Assembly: GCA_937888775.1 (NCBI GenBank)
Contig: CALAQT010000052.1
Coordinates: forward strand, 1-21,900
Length of the DNA stretch: 21,900 nucleotides
Direction: 5' to 3'
DNA from: an uncultured Actinomycetes bacterium
Lineage (GTDB): Bacteria; Actinomycetota; Thermoleophilia; Solirubrobacterales; Solirubrobacteraceae
Each line of letters starts with the position of its first letter. The first letter of the stretch is position 1. A program made the translations under genes and the position numbers. This document shows positions 1 to 6,839 of the stretch, piece after piece. The notes beneath the pieces were generated by a model, which searched no databases, was not told the DNA's origin, and saw nothing but the letters and a program-made list of their open reading frames with translations.

Positions 1-915
1 CTGTCGACCTTCCTGTCGGCGGTCGCGCGCGGGGGGCTGATGTTCATGCTGATCATCTGGCTGCAGGGCATCTGGCTTCCCCAGCACGGCTATGACTTCA
101 CCCAGACGCCGCTGTGGGCGGGCATATACATGCTGCCCTTGACGCTGGGGATGCTGCTGGCGGGCCCCACCTCGGGCTATCTGTCCGATCGCTTCGGCGC
201 GCGGCTGTTTGCCACCGGCGGGATGCTCGGCGCCGCGCTCAGCTTCGTGTTCCTGACCCTGCTGCCGACCGACTTCCCCTATCCACTGTTCGCGGCCGTG
301 TTGTTCATGAACGGCGTCTCGATGGGGATGTTCGCGTCGCCCAACCGCGCGGCGGTGATGAACAGCCTGCCCCCAGCTGACCGCGGGGCGGGCGGTGGCA
401 TGAATCAGACGTTTCAGAACTCGGCCCAGGTCCTGTCGGTCGGGATCTTCTTCACCTTGATGATTCTGGGCCTGGCGGCGCATCTGCCCCACGCGATGGC
501 AAGTGGGCTGGAGGCCCACGGGGTTCCGGTGCGCGATGCGGTCCATGCTGCCAACCTGCCGCCGGTGTCAATCCTGTTCGCCGCGTTCCTGGGCTACAAC
601 CCGATCCAGCACCTGGTTGGTGGCAAGGTGCTCGATCACCTGACCCTCCATAGCCACGCGCTGCTGAGCGGCCGGTCGTTCTTCCCGCAGCTGATCTCGG
701 CGCCGTTTCGCAGCGGCCTGCACGAGGCGTTCGCCTTCGCGATCGTCGCCTGCCTCGTCGCGGCGGTGGCCTCGTTCTTACGCGGTCGCCATCAGGCCGT
801 GCAACCGGCCGACCCGCCGGACGGGGGCCAGAGCTCGGTTTCGGGCCGCCCCGAATGGACCGCCGGCTCGCTTTCGCTCGCTCAGGACGGGTCGACCGTC
901 CAATTTCGCCACTAA
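1..915 (+). CDS. MFS drug-efflux transporter, DHA2 (EmrB/QacA-like), 5'-truncated by window edge
   Basis: The reading frame is open from base 1, so the visible 304 residues are the C-terminal part of a longer protein; the methionine at base 40 is internal. The fragment has successive hydrophobic helices, the MFS loop signature GYLSDRFGARLF (DRxGxR/K type), a conserved NRAAVMNSLPPADRGAGGGMNQ stretch typical of the second half of DHA2 14-TM exporters, and a last helix (AFAFAIVACLVAAVASFLRGR) followed by a polar tail of about 45 residues. Members use the proton gradient to export hydrophobic or cationic drugs across the inner membrane. The next gene (P450) starts 84 nt downstream on the same strand, so they may be co-transcribed. 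The family is clear; the substrate is unknown. Confidence 0.9.
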   Translation: MSTFLSAVARGGLMFMLIIWLQGIWLPQHGYDFTQTPLWAGIYMLPLTLGMLLAGPTSGYLSDRFGARLFATGGMLGAALSFVFLTLLPTDFPYPLFAAVLFMNGVSMGMFASPNRAAVMNSLPPADRGAGGGMNQTFQNSAQVLSVGIFFTLMILGLAAHLPHAMASGLEAHGVPVRDAVHAANLPPVSILFAAFLGYNPIQHLVGGKVLDHLTLHSHALLSGRSFFPQLISAPFRSGLHEAFAFAIVACLVAAVASFLRGRHQAVQPADPPDGGQSSVSGRPEWTAGSLSLAQDGSTVQFRH

Positions 916-999
916 TTCTCGTCGCGAGCCCCTGACCCGCCACGCGAGGTCGGTCAGCAATAGGATCGGCCGGTCAAGCGGCGGTCAGAGGAGGAGCAG

Positions 1000-2235
1000 A
1001 TGACATCTACCGGGACCGACCTGGAGCACGTGCTTGTCACCGAGCGCGGGCTATGGCTGGACGGGCCACCGCACGAGCTGATGGCGCAGCTGCGGTCGCA
1101 GTGCCCCGTGCACTGGACCTCACGCGTGAGCGAGTACCCCGGCGAGGACGGCTTCTGGTCGGTGACCCGGGCCCAGGACATCCACACCGTCAGTCGCGAT
1201 TGGCGTACCTACTCCTCTGAGCTGGGGGGCGTGACCGCGGTCACCGACGTGTTCCCACTCGAGCTGATGCGGGCGATGTTCATCGGAATGGATCCGCCCA
1301 AGCACGACCGCCTGAAGAGGCTCTTCCAAGCCGGTTTCACGCCGCGGCGGATCGCCGCCCATGAGCCGGCGATCCGGGCGATCATGGCCGACGTCCTGGA
1401 CCGTGCCGCCGCCGGCGATCGCTGCGACCTGGTCACCGACGTCGCCCAGCCGGCCGTCTCACGGGTGATCGGCAGCTTCATGGGGATCCCGCCGGAGGAC
1501 GATGCGGTCTGGGCGAGCCTGATGAACTCGGCGCTGGGCGCCGGAGATCCGGATCTCAATCCGCAGGGGATCGGCAGCATCGTGGCCAACGAGATCCCGG
1601 AGATCTTCGCCCGCTGCGGGGCGATGATCGCGCAGCGGCGCGAGCATCCCACCGACGATCTGACCAGCGTGCTGGTGCACGCCGAGGTCGATGGCCAGCG
1701 GCTGGAGGAACATGAGATCGTTATGGGCTTCTTCCTGCTGGTCGCGGCGGGCAACGACAGCACCAAGGCGACCTACTGCAGCGGCATGCGGGCGCTGATC
1801 GAGCATCCAGAGCAGCGCGCGCTGCTGCTGGAGGACCCCAGCCTGATCCCCAGCGCGGTCGAGGAATCGCTGCGGATGTTCCCCGCCTTCGCGCATTTCC
1901 GCCGGACCGCCACCCGAGACACCGAGCTGGCGGGCCAGCCGATTCGCCAGGGCGAGAAGGTGGTCATGTGGTACGTCTCCTCCAACCGGGACGAGACGCG
2001 CTACGAGGATCCCGACCGCTTCGACGTGACCCGCAATCCCGAGCACCAGGCCTTCGGCGCGGGCGGGCGGCACTTCTGTCTCGGTGCTGCGCTGGCGCGC
2101 CTGGAGCTGCGGATCCTGTTTGAGGAGACGCTGGCGCGCTTCCCGGCGATGGAGCTCGCCGGCGCGCCCGTGATGGCCGAGTCGGCGTTCATCAATCAGC
2201 TCAAGACGCTGCCGGTGCGATTGGGCGCATCCTGA
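1000..2235 (+). CDS. cytochrome P450, CYP125/CYP142-like
   Basis: A 411-aa soluble bacterial P450, normal length. The ATG follows a strong purine-rich ribosome binding site (agaggaggag, 987-996). Motifs in order: GFWSVTRAQDI near the N terminus, MDPPKHDRLKRLFQAGFTPR (C helix), I-helix AGNDST around residues 250-255, ExxR as EESLR, and the haem loop FGAGGRHFCLGAALA with Cys360 as the iron ligand. The overall pattern resembles the CYP125/CYP142 group that hydroxylates sterol or terpenoid side chains using ferredoxin and ferredoxin reductase, neither of which is encoded here. The conserved I-helix Thr position appears to be Ser254, next to Thr255. It lies downstream of an efflux gene and is followed by a small hairpin. 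The P450 call is secure; the subfamily is by resemblance and the substrate is unknown. Confidence 0.95.
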   Translation: MTSTGTDLEHVLVTERGLWLDGPPHELMAQLRSQCPVHWTSRVSEYPGEDGFWSVTRAQDIHTVSRDWRTYSSELGGVTAVTDVFPLELMRAMFIGMDPPKHDRLKRLFQAGFTPRRIAAHEPAIRAIMADVLDRAAAGDRCDLVTDVAQPAVSRVIGSFMGIPPEDDAVWASLMNSALGAGDPDLNPQGIGSIVANEIPEIFARCGAMIAQRREHPTDDLTSVLVHAEVDGQRLEEHEIVMGFFLLVAAGNDSTKATYCSGMRALIEHPEQRALLLEDPSLIPSAVEESLRMFPAFAHFRRTATRDTELAGQPIRQGEKVVMWYVSSNRDETRYEDPDRFDVTRNPEHQAFGAGGRHFCLGAALARLELRILFEETLARFPAMELAGAPVMAESAFINQLKTLPVRLGAS

Positions 2236-2290
2236 AAAACAGGATTAATTATGAATGTTCATTGGGCTGGGTGCGAGAGCGCTGAGCACC

Positions 2291-2306
2291 GCCACCCAGC
2301 GGTGGC
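2291..2306 (+). terminator. possible hairpin downstream of the P450 gene
   Basis: GCCACC-CAGC-GGTGGC forms a 6-bp perfect stem with a 4-nt loop, 56 nt after the P450 stop. An alternative overlapping pairing, CCGCCA (2289-2294) with TGGCGG (2307-2312), is also possible. There is no T-tract. It sits between convergent genes (P450 on +, hypothetical on -), so it could end transcription from either side, but its function is inferred only from position. Confidence 0.3.
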
Positions 2307-2368
2307 TGGCGGATTTGTAGGAATAACTCCGCGTTTATCCCCAGGCCGCAGGGGAGGACGCGGCGCGG

Positions 2369-3016
2369 TTAGCCCGCGAGACCACCGAGCACGGCGAACG
2401 GACTGGTGCCCACCTCGTCCAGCACGACTTTGCCGGTGGCCTCCACCGTCACGGTGGCGCCGCTGGGCACCTCAGAGCTCAGGCGCTGGGCGAGCGCTTT
2501 GGCGCTGTCCTCGTCCAGTGCGCCGACCAGCAGATATCGCCAGCGGGTTACGCTCTCCAGGCCTTCGTCGCGAAGTCGCTGGGACAACTCGACGGTCTCC
2601 CCGTGCGATTGGAATTGAACCCGCACCTCGAAATCGGGGTAGCCCTGGGTCGCGGACTCCGCACGCTCGCGCTGCATCAGCTGATCCCGTTCGGCGGCCA
2701 GCTCGTCGTCGCCGCGCGGCAGCGGCTTGTCGGGATCCTCCCATTCCTCGGCCGTCGGGTGCCAGTGGCGCAGCTCGGTGGTCAGCTCCCATCCGGCGTT
2801 GCCGGCGAGCCGGCGGATCACCTCCTCGGTGCGCTCGGCCTGCTCCCGTGAGGCGGCGTAGCAGAACACGACCGGTCCGTCGACGGACACGACGACGCGA
2901 TCCCGGTATGCGCGCTCAAGATTGTGCTCGAGCTCGGGTGTCTGCAGCTGCTCGCTCAGGGCCCGCGCCTGGCCGGCGTGCTGCAGGTCCACCTGGAGGC
3001 GCCAGTCATCGTTCAT
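2369..3016 (-). CDS. conserved hypothetical protein with two internal ferredoxin-like repeats
   Basis: A 215-aa acidic, soluble protein with no signal peptide or membrane segment. I do not recognise a named family. It reads as an internal duplication: residues about 5-70 (WRLQVDLQHAGQARALSEQL ... VVVSVDGPVVFCYAASREQAERTEEVIRRLA) and about 128-200 (FEVRVQFQSHGETVELSQRL ... YLLVGALDEDSAKALAQRLSSE) share the order beta strand, helix rich in Q/E/L, strand ending in a small-residue turn, then helix with A and R. This is the pattern of a beta-alpha-beta ferredoxin-like or ACT-type module. A charged linker (EEWEDPDKPLPRGDDELAAERDQ region) joins the halves. ATG start; stop codon is TAA. It lies downstream of membrane-protein genes on the same strand but 72 nt apart, so its operon membership is uncertain. 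Function unknown. Confidence 0.75.
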   Translation of the reverse strand: MNDDWRLQVDLQHAGQARALSEQLQTPELEHNLERAYRDRVVVSVDGPVVFCYAASREQAERTEEVIRRLAGNAGWELTTELRHWHPTAEEWEDPDKPLPRGDDELAAERDQLMQRERAESATQGYPDFEVRVQFQSHGETVELSQRLRDEGLESVTRWRYLLVGALDEDSAKALAQRLSSEVPSGATVTVEATGKVVLDEVGTSPFAVLGGLAG

Positions 3017-3088
3017 CGCGTTGCCAGGGTAATCGACGCTGCGCGTCCGTGCGGCTTGCGGTCGGGCGCACGGCCACGGGCAGGGCGC

Positions 3089-3346
3089 TCAGAGCACGCC
3101 CGTGAGCACCAGCGCGCCGATCGGGATCAGCACCGCGGCGGTGAAATCGTTGCTCCAGCGATCCAGCCACCGGCCGTGGATCTGGTAACCGCCGAACGTG
3201 GCGAACAGCGTCAGCCCGACGATCGTGACGATCGTCACCGTGGCGAAGGCGATCAGCGAACCGAGTGCGGCTCCCACGCCGGCGGTGGTGGCCGCCAGGA
3301 ACACCGGCAGGATCGTCAGGTCAGGAGACGCCGCGGCGCCGGGGAG
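3089..3346 (-). pseudogene. C-terminal fragment of a polytopic membrane transporter (NicO/HupE/UreH-like), probable relic
   Basis: The only standard start, GTG at 3304, would give 71 aa with two or three hydrophobic helices (GSLIAFATVTIVTIVGLTLF; FTAAVLIPIGALVLTGVL) separated by a polar loop (HGRWLDRWSND). This resembles the last two helices of nickel/cobalt- or urease-accessory-type transporters. The same frame continues upstream without a start codon (SPDLTILPVFLAATT) directly to the TGA ending the 64-aa gene, and that upstream part also looks like coding membrane protein. No ribosome binding site precedes the GTG. The simplest reading is a transporter that lost its N-terminal half, although a real small membrane protein from GTG 3304 is possible. 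The family is assigned by resemblance only. Confidence 0.4.
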
Positions 3347-3541
3347 TCAGCGCGAGGCGCGCCGCAGCGAGGTCGCGAGCAGCGCGACGATCGCCACCGG
3401 CATCACCCACCACGCGGCGCCGCCGGCGGCGGCCACCAGCGCCGTGATCCCGATCGCCCCCACCACGCCGATCGCCGTGACCCAGTCATCGCCGACCACG
3501 AAATCCCAGATCGCAGCGGCGAACCTGACGATCGCGTTCAT
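3347..3541 (-). CDS. small two-helix membrane protein coupled to COG4280 gene
   Basis: A 64-aa protein starting MNAIVRFAAAIWDFVVGDDW with two predicted helices (VTAIGVVGAIGITALVAAAG and AAWWVMPVAIVALLATSL) and a basic C terminus (RRASR). Its ATG overlaps the TGA of the upstream gene as ATGA, the classic arrangement for translational coupling, which strongly supports the start and the existence of the gene despite its size. The partnership suggests a small subunit or stabiliser of the COG4280 membrane protein. That role is inference from overlap; no enzymatic motif is visible. Confidence 0.7.
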   Translation of the reverse strand: MNAIVRFAAAIWDFVVGDDWVTAIGVVGAIGITALVAAAGGAAWWVMPVAIVALLATSLRRASR

Positions 3542-4293
3542 GGCACCTCGCCGGTGAGACTGGCCTGACCGGCGCCGCCACGCAGCCAGATCACCAGTGC
3601 CAGGGACAGCAATGCGACGCCGGGGATGATCGCCAACAGGGCCGCGTCGCCTCCCGGCCACGAGGTCCCCGCGCCCTCGGCGCTCCAGAAAGCGCCAAAC
3701 GAGGTCAGCATCGTGCCGACGGCGAACTTCATCACGTTCTCCGGCACCCTGGCCAGCGGCGCGCGGGCTGCCGCTCCGGCAGCGACCACCACCGCCACCG
3801 CGGCGCCGGCGGCGATCGCGGCGAGGCCGACGCGGTGCTGGTTGGCCCCGAACGTCAGCACGATGAAGGCGACCTCCAAACCCTCCAGCAGCACGCCCTT
3901 GAACGAGATCACAAACGCGTAGCCGTCCAAGGCGGAGGTCGGAGCGCCCGCGGCTCGCGCAGCGGCCATTTCCGCTGCGAAGGTCGCGGCCTCGTCGTGC
4001 AGGGCCTTGAGCCCAGCGGCCCGCAGCACCGCCTTGCGCAGCCACTGCAGCCCGAACACCAGCAGCAGACCGCCGACGACGACCCGCAGGACGCCGATCG
4101 GCAGGGAGGTCAGCGCGGGCCCGAGTGCGGCGATCACGACCGCTAGCGCCACCACCGCCGCGCCGACGCCGTACAGCGCCGACCTCCAGCCGCGGGTCAC
4201 GCCCATCGCCAGCACGATCGTCAGCGCCTCAACGGCCTCGACCGCGCAGGCGAGGAACACCGAGAGGGCCAATCCGAACTCGGTCGCGGACAT
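3538..4293 (-). CDS. COG4280-type integral membrane protein, possible cation transporter
   Basis: A 251-aa protein with about six or seven membrane helices. Two acidic membrane motifs occur in repeat-like positions: CAVEAVEALTIVLAMGVTRGW near the N terminus (about residues 16-36) and SFKGVLLEGLEVAFIVLTFGAN in the middle. The block GLQWLRKAVLRAAGLKALHDE, with a charged cytoplasmic loop after it, is characteristic of the uncharacterised COG4280 family as I remember it. Paired E-x-x-E motifs within helices are reminiscent of cation/H+ carriers and oxidase-dependent iron permeases, but this is only analogy. ATG start; the gene is followed by a coupled small membrane protein. It begins 73 nt after the MMPL gene on the same strand. 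Substrate unknown. Confidence 0.75.
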   Translation of the reverse strand: MSATEFGLALSVFLACAVEAVEALTIVLAMGVTRGWRSALYGVGAAVVALAVVIAALGPALTSLPIGVLRVVVGGLLLVFGLQWLRKAVLRAAGLKALHDEAATFAAEMAAARAAGAPTSALDGYAFVISFKGVLLEGLEVAFIVLTFGANQHRVGLAAIAAGAAVAVVVAAGAAARAPLARVPENVMKFAVGTMLTSFGAFWSAEGAGTSWPGGDAALLAIIPGVALLSLALVIWLRGGAGQASLTGEVP

Positions 4294-4350
4294 GCCCGTC
4301 AGTATTGCTCAGGCGGGAGCGGCAGCGCGGGCGGACGCGGCGTCGTGGCC

Positions 4351-4368
4351 GAGGGCGATTCGGCCCTC
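4351..4368 (-). terminator. hairpin at the stop codon of the MMPL gene
   Basis: GAGGGC (4351-4356) and GCCCTC (4363-4368) form a 6-bp perfect stem with loop GATTCG, overlapping the TGA of the MMPL gene. There is no clear T-run on the minus strand. A role in transcription end or 3' mRNA stability is inferred from position alone. Confidence 0.3.
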
Positions 4369-6592
4369 ACCCGGCCGAGGGCTCCGGTACCGGTACCGGT
4401 ACCGGAGCCACCACGCTTCCGCGGTGGTGGTGCTCGCGCGCCGCACTGCCCTCCACGCGCAGGTGCGGCAGCACTCGTGAGATCCGCGCCGGCAGCCACC
4501 AGTTGGCCTCACCGAGCATCAGCATCAGCGCCGGAACCAGGACCGAGCGGACGATCACGGCGTCGAGCAGCACCGCGCTGGCGAGACCGACGCCGAACAG
4601 CTCGATGATCCGCTCGCCGCCGAGGATGAAGGCGCCGAACACCAGCACCATGATCGCGGCGGCGGCGGTGATCGTGCGGCCGGTGGCGGCGAGCCCGTGC
4701 GCCACCGCCTCACGGTTGTCCTGGCGCCGGTGCCACTCCTCGTAGATGCGCGTCACCAGGAACACCTCATAGTCCATCGATAGACCAAACAGGATCGCGA
4801 ACATCATCACCGGCACGAACGCCTCGATCGGGCCGGTCTTGTCGATTCCCAGCAATGAGGCGCCGAAGCCGTTTTGGAAGATCGTGGTCACGACGCCGAA
4901 CGCCGCGGCGGCCGAGAGCAGGTTCATCAGCGCCGCGATCAGCGGGATCACCAGGCTGCGGAACACCGCCGTCAGCAGCAGGAAGCTAAGCAGCACCACG
5001 ATCCCAAAGAACAGCGGCAGCTTGCGGGAGAGAACCGTGCTGAAGTCGTTGAAGATCGCCGTCTGGCCGCCGACGAGCACGTGCACGCCGCTGCCGCGGG
5101 CGGCGGCGGGGATCACGGTGTTGCGCACCTGGTTGAGCAGATCGGTGGTCGAGGCATCCTGCGGTGAGCCCTTGGGGTAGATCTGCGCCAGTGCAACACC
5201 GGGCTGACCCGCGCGTCCGGCGAGCACGTGCGGGCGGGTGGCGCTGGCCACGTCCGGCGTCGCGGCGACAGCGCGGTCGATGCGCAGGAACGCGGCTTCC
5301 TGTGCAGGCGAGCGCACCTGGGCGACGAGCTGCAGCGGCCCGTTGTAGCCAGGGCCGAAGCCCTTGGCCAGCAGGTCATACGCCTTGCGCGTGGTCGATC
5401 CGGAGGGATCAGAGCCGGCGTCGGCGGAACCCAGCCGCATCGACAGGAAGGGGATCGCCAGCAGCATCATGACCGCGGCGGCCACCACGGCGAAGCCGGC
5501 CGGGTGGCCGCGCAGCCAGCCGGCCCAGCGAGCCCAGGCGGGCGACTCGTCGGTGGTGTTCAGCCGGCCATCGCGCAAGACCCGGCGCTCGCGCCGGCGG
5601 AGCACGCGGGTGCCGAAGAAGCCGAGTAGCGCCGGAAGCAGCGTCAGAGCCGCCACGACGGTGAACGCCACCGCGATCGAGGCGGCGATCGCGACGCCGT
5701 ACAGGAAGCTGACGCCAAGCGCGAACATCCCGAGCATCGCGATGCAGACGATGATCCCCGCGAACATCACCGCTCGGCCTGAGGTGTCGACGGATTCGAC
5801 CACCGCCTGCTCGCCGGTCAGCCCCCGCAACAGACCCTGGCGGTAGCGGGTGAGGATGAACAGCGCGTAGTCGACGCCCACACCCAGGCCGATCAGCAGC
5901 GACAGCTCAGAGCTGAACGAGGCCATCTGGATCACATGGGAGAGCAGCCCGATCACGGCGATTCCGGTGCCCAGCGCAAATCCCGCCGTCAGCAGCGGAA
6001 GCGCCATCGCCAGCAGCGACCCGAACACCAGGAACAGCACCACTCCTGCGGCCAGCGCGCCGAGGCCCAGCCCGCCGGCGCCGTTTTGGGCGGCCGCCCG
6101 GGCGACCTGGCCCTCGACCTCGGTCTCGATGCCGTGGCCGAAGCCCGCCTGCACGGTGTCGACGAAGCTCTTGGACGCGGCCGCCGAAAGCTTGTTGGCC
6201 TGCACGTCGAAGGTGACGTTGGCAAACGCGATCTGGCCCGACGCGGAGATCTGAGCGGCGCCCCGGAGACCGTAGGGTTTGGCGACCTCCGAGACGTGCG
6301 GCACGCGCGCCACGCGGGCGAGCATCGCCAGCACCTTGGTCCGCACCGCGGGATCGGTCACGCGGCCCTGCTTGACGGCGATCACGATCTGATCGCTGTC
6401 GCCGGAGGCCTTGGGCGCCGCGCGCTGGAGCAGCGTCACGACGTCGAAGCTCTGGGTGCCCGAGAGCTTGAAGTTGTCGCTGAACGCGCTGCCCGCAGTG
6501 CTGTGGATGACGGTCAGGCCGACCAGCGCGGCGACCCAGGCAGCGAGTACGACGCGTCGGTGGGTAAAGCACCAGCTGGCCGACTTTCTCAT
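4367..6592 (-). CDS. MMPL-family (RND superfamily) transporter
   Basis: A 741-aa protein with the two-fold RND layout: TM1 (VVLAAWVAALVGLTVI), a periplasmic domain of about 150 residues, five helices, then TM7, a second periplasmic domain and five more helices. The proton-relay motif GxxxDY occurs twice, at GLGVGVDYALFILTRYR (Asp about 241) and FGLSMDYEVFLVTRIYEEW (Asp about 607), as in MmpL proteins. These use the proton gradient to export lipids, siderophores or hydrophobic compounds. I choose ATG 6592 (MRKSASWCFTHRR) because AGGA lies at the right distance upstream; an in-frame ATG 63 nt further up adds a non-homologous 21-residue stretch. The C terminus (APVPVPVPEPSAG) is encoded by the palindromic hexamer array. 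It is divergent from the ABC exporter. No MmpS or adaptor partner is visible. Confidence 0.93.
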   Translation of the reverse strand: MRKSASWCFTHRRVVLAAWVAALVGLTVIHSTAGSAFSDNFKLSGTQSFDVVTLLQRAAPKASGDSDQIVIAVKQGRVTDPAVRTKVLAMLARVARVPHVSEVAKPYGLRGAAQISASGQIAFANVTFDVQANKLSAAASKSFVDTVQAGFGHGIETEVEGQVARAAAQNGAGGLGLGALAAGVVLFLVFGSLLAMALPLLTAGFALGTGIAVIGLLSHVIQMASFSSELSLLIGLGVGVDYALFILTRYRQGLLRGLTGEQAVVESVDTSGRAVMFAGIIVCIAMLGMFALGVSFLYGVAIAASIAVAFTVVAALTLLPALLGFFGTRVLRRRERRVLRDGRLNTTDESPAWARWAGWLRGHPAGFAVVAAAVMMLLAIPFLSMRLGSADAGSDPSGSTTRKAYDLLAKGFGPGYNGPLQLVAQVRSPAQEAAFLRIDRAVAATPDVASATRPHVLAGRAGQPGVALAQIYPKGSPQDASTTDLLNQVRNTVIPAAARGSGVHVLVGGQTAIFNDFSTVLSRKLPLFFGIVVLLSFLLLTAVFRSLVIPLIAALMNLLSAAAAFGVVTTIFQNGFGASLLGIDKTGPIEAFVPVMMFAILFGLSMDYEVFLVTRIYEEWHRRQDNREAVAHGLAATGRTITAAAAIMVLVFGAFILGGERIIELFGVGLASAVLLDAVIVRSVLVPALMLMLGEANWWLPARISRVLPHLRVEGSAAREHHHRGSVVAPVPVPVPEPSAG
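4380..4409. repeat. 30-bp perfect palindrome built on three GGTACC units, in the 3' end of the MMPL gene
   Basis: Bases 4380-4409 equal their own reverse complement; the core is the hexamer GGTACC repeated three times (4386-4403 region) with GGCTCC/GGAGCC flanks. It encodes the PVPVPVPEPS tail of the MMPL protein a few codons before the stop. A palindrome this long with no loop is unlikely by chance and is probably a product of hexamer slippage; it could form a cruciform or an RNA hairpin. Confidence 0.9.
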
Positions 6593-6661
6593 GCGAAGTT
6601 CCTGATCTGGGGGACGGGACGTGCGCGGGGCGGCGTGCGAGCTCAAGCAATTCAACCGCCC

Positions 6662-6683
6662 CTGTCTGACACTCGTTTGACAG
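6662..6683. promoter_or_regulatory. candidate operator upstream of the MMPL gene
   Basis: CTGTCTGAC-ACTC-GTTTGACAG: two 9-bp arms that match at 7 of 9 positions around a 4-nt spacer. It lies in the 247-bp divergent region between the MMPL and ABC genes, 70 bp upstream of the chosen MMPL start. The size and symmetry suit a dimeric repressor of TetR or GntR type. No regulator gene is adjacent, so the link is speculative. Confidence 0.3.
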
Positions 6684-6688
6684 TTGGG

Positions 6689-6711
6689 GGCGCTTCTGCA
6701 TCCGGAGCGCC
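6689..6711. promoter_or_regulatory. second inverted repeat in the MMPL/ABC divergent region
   Basis: GGCGCT (6689-6694) and AGCGCC (6706-6711) are perfect 6-bp arms with an 11-nt spacer, five bases from the previous inverted repeat. It could be a second protein site or an RNA hairpin in a leader. The remainder of 6593-6839 shows no clear sigma-70 promoter for either gene; TTGACA at 6677-6682 has no good -10 partner. Confidence 0.2.
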
Positions 6712-6839
6712 ACTCTAAAGTTAGCGTGCAGTCCCTCCCGGCTCGCGGCGCCGAGCGTGACCGCCCGGCCGCTGCTCGCCCGAGCCACCCAGCCGATCGG
6801 CAAGTCCGGTGCTACACGTAAGGCATCATGGACTGAGAC

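Noticed and set aside
932..957. CTGACC / GGTCAG inverted repeat between the first MFS and P450 genes
   Set aside because: Only 6-bp arms with a 14-nt loop and no T-tract; not distinguishable from chance.
2251..3105. 284-codon open frame on the plus strand
   Set aside because: Arginine- and proline-rich translation antisense to the hypothetical gene; a by-product of high GC content with no recognisable motif.
6593..6655. N-terminal extension of the MMPL protein by 21 residues
   Set aside because: Polar, unlike family N termini, and the downstream ATG has the better ribosome binding site.
6677..6682. TTGACA as a -35 box for the ABC gene
   Set aside because: No -10 hexamer at 16-18 bp spacing and the gene starts 157 bp further on; the bases belong to an inverted repeat.
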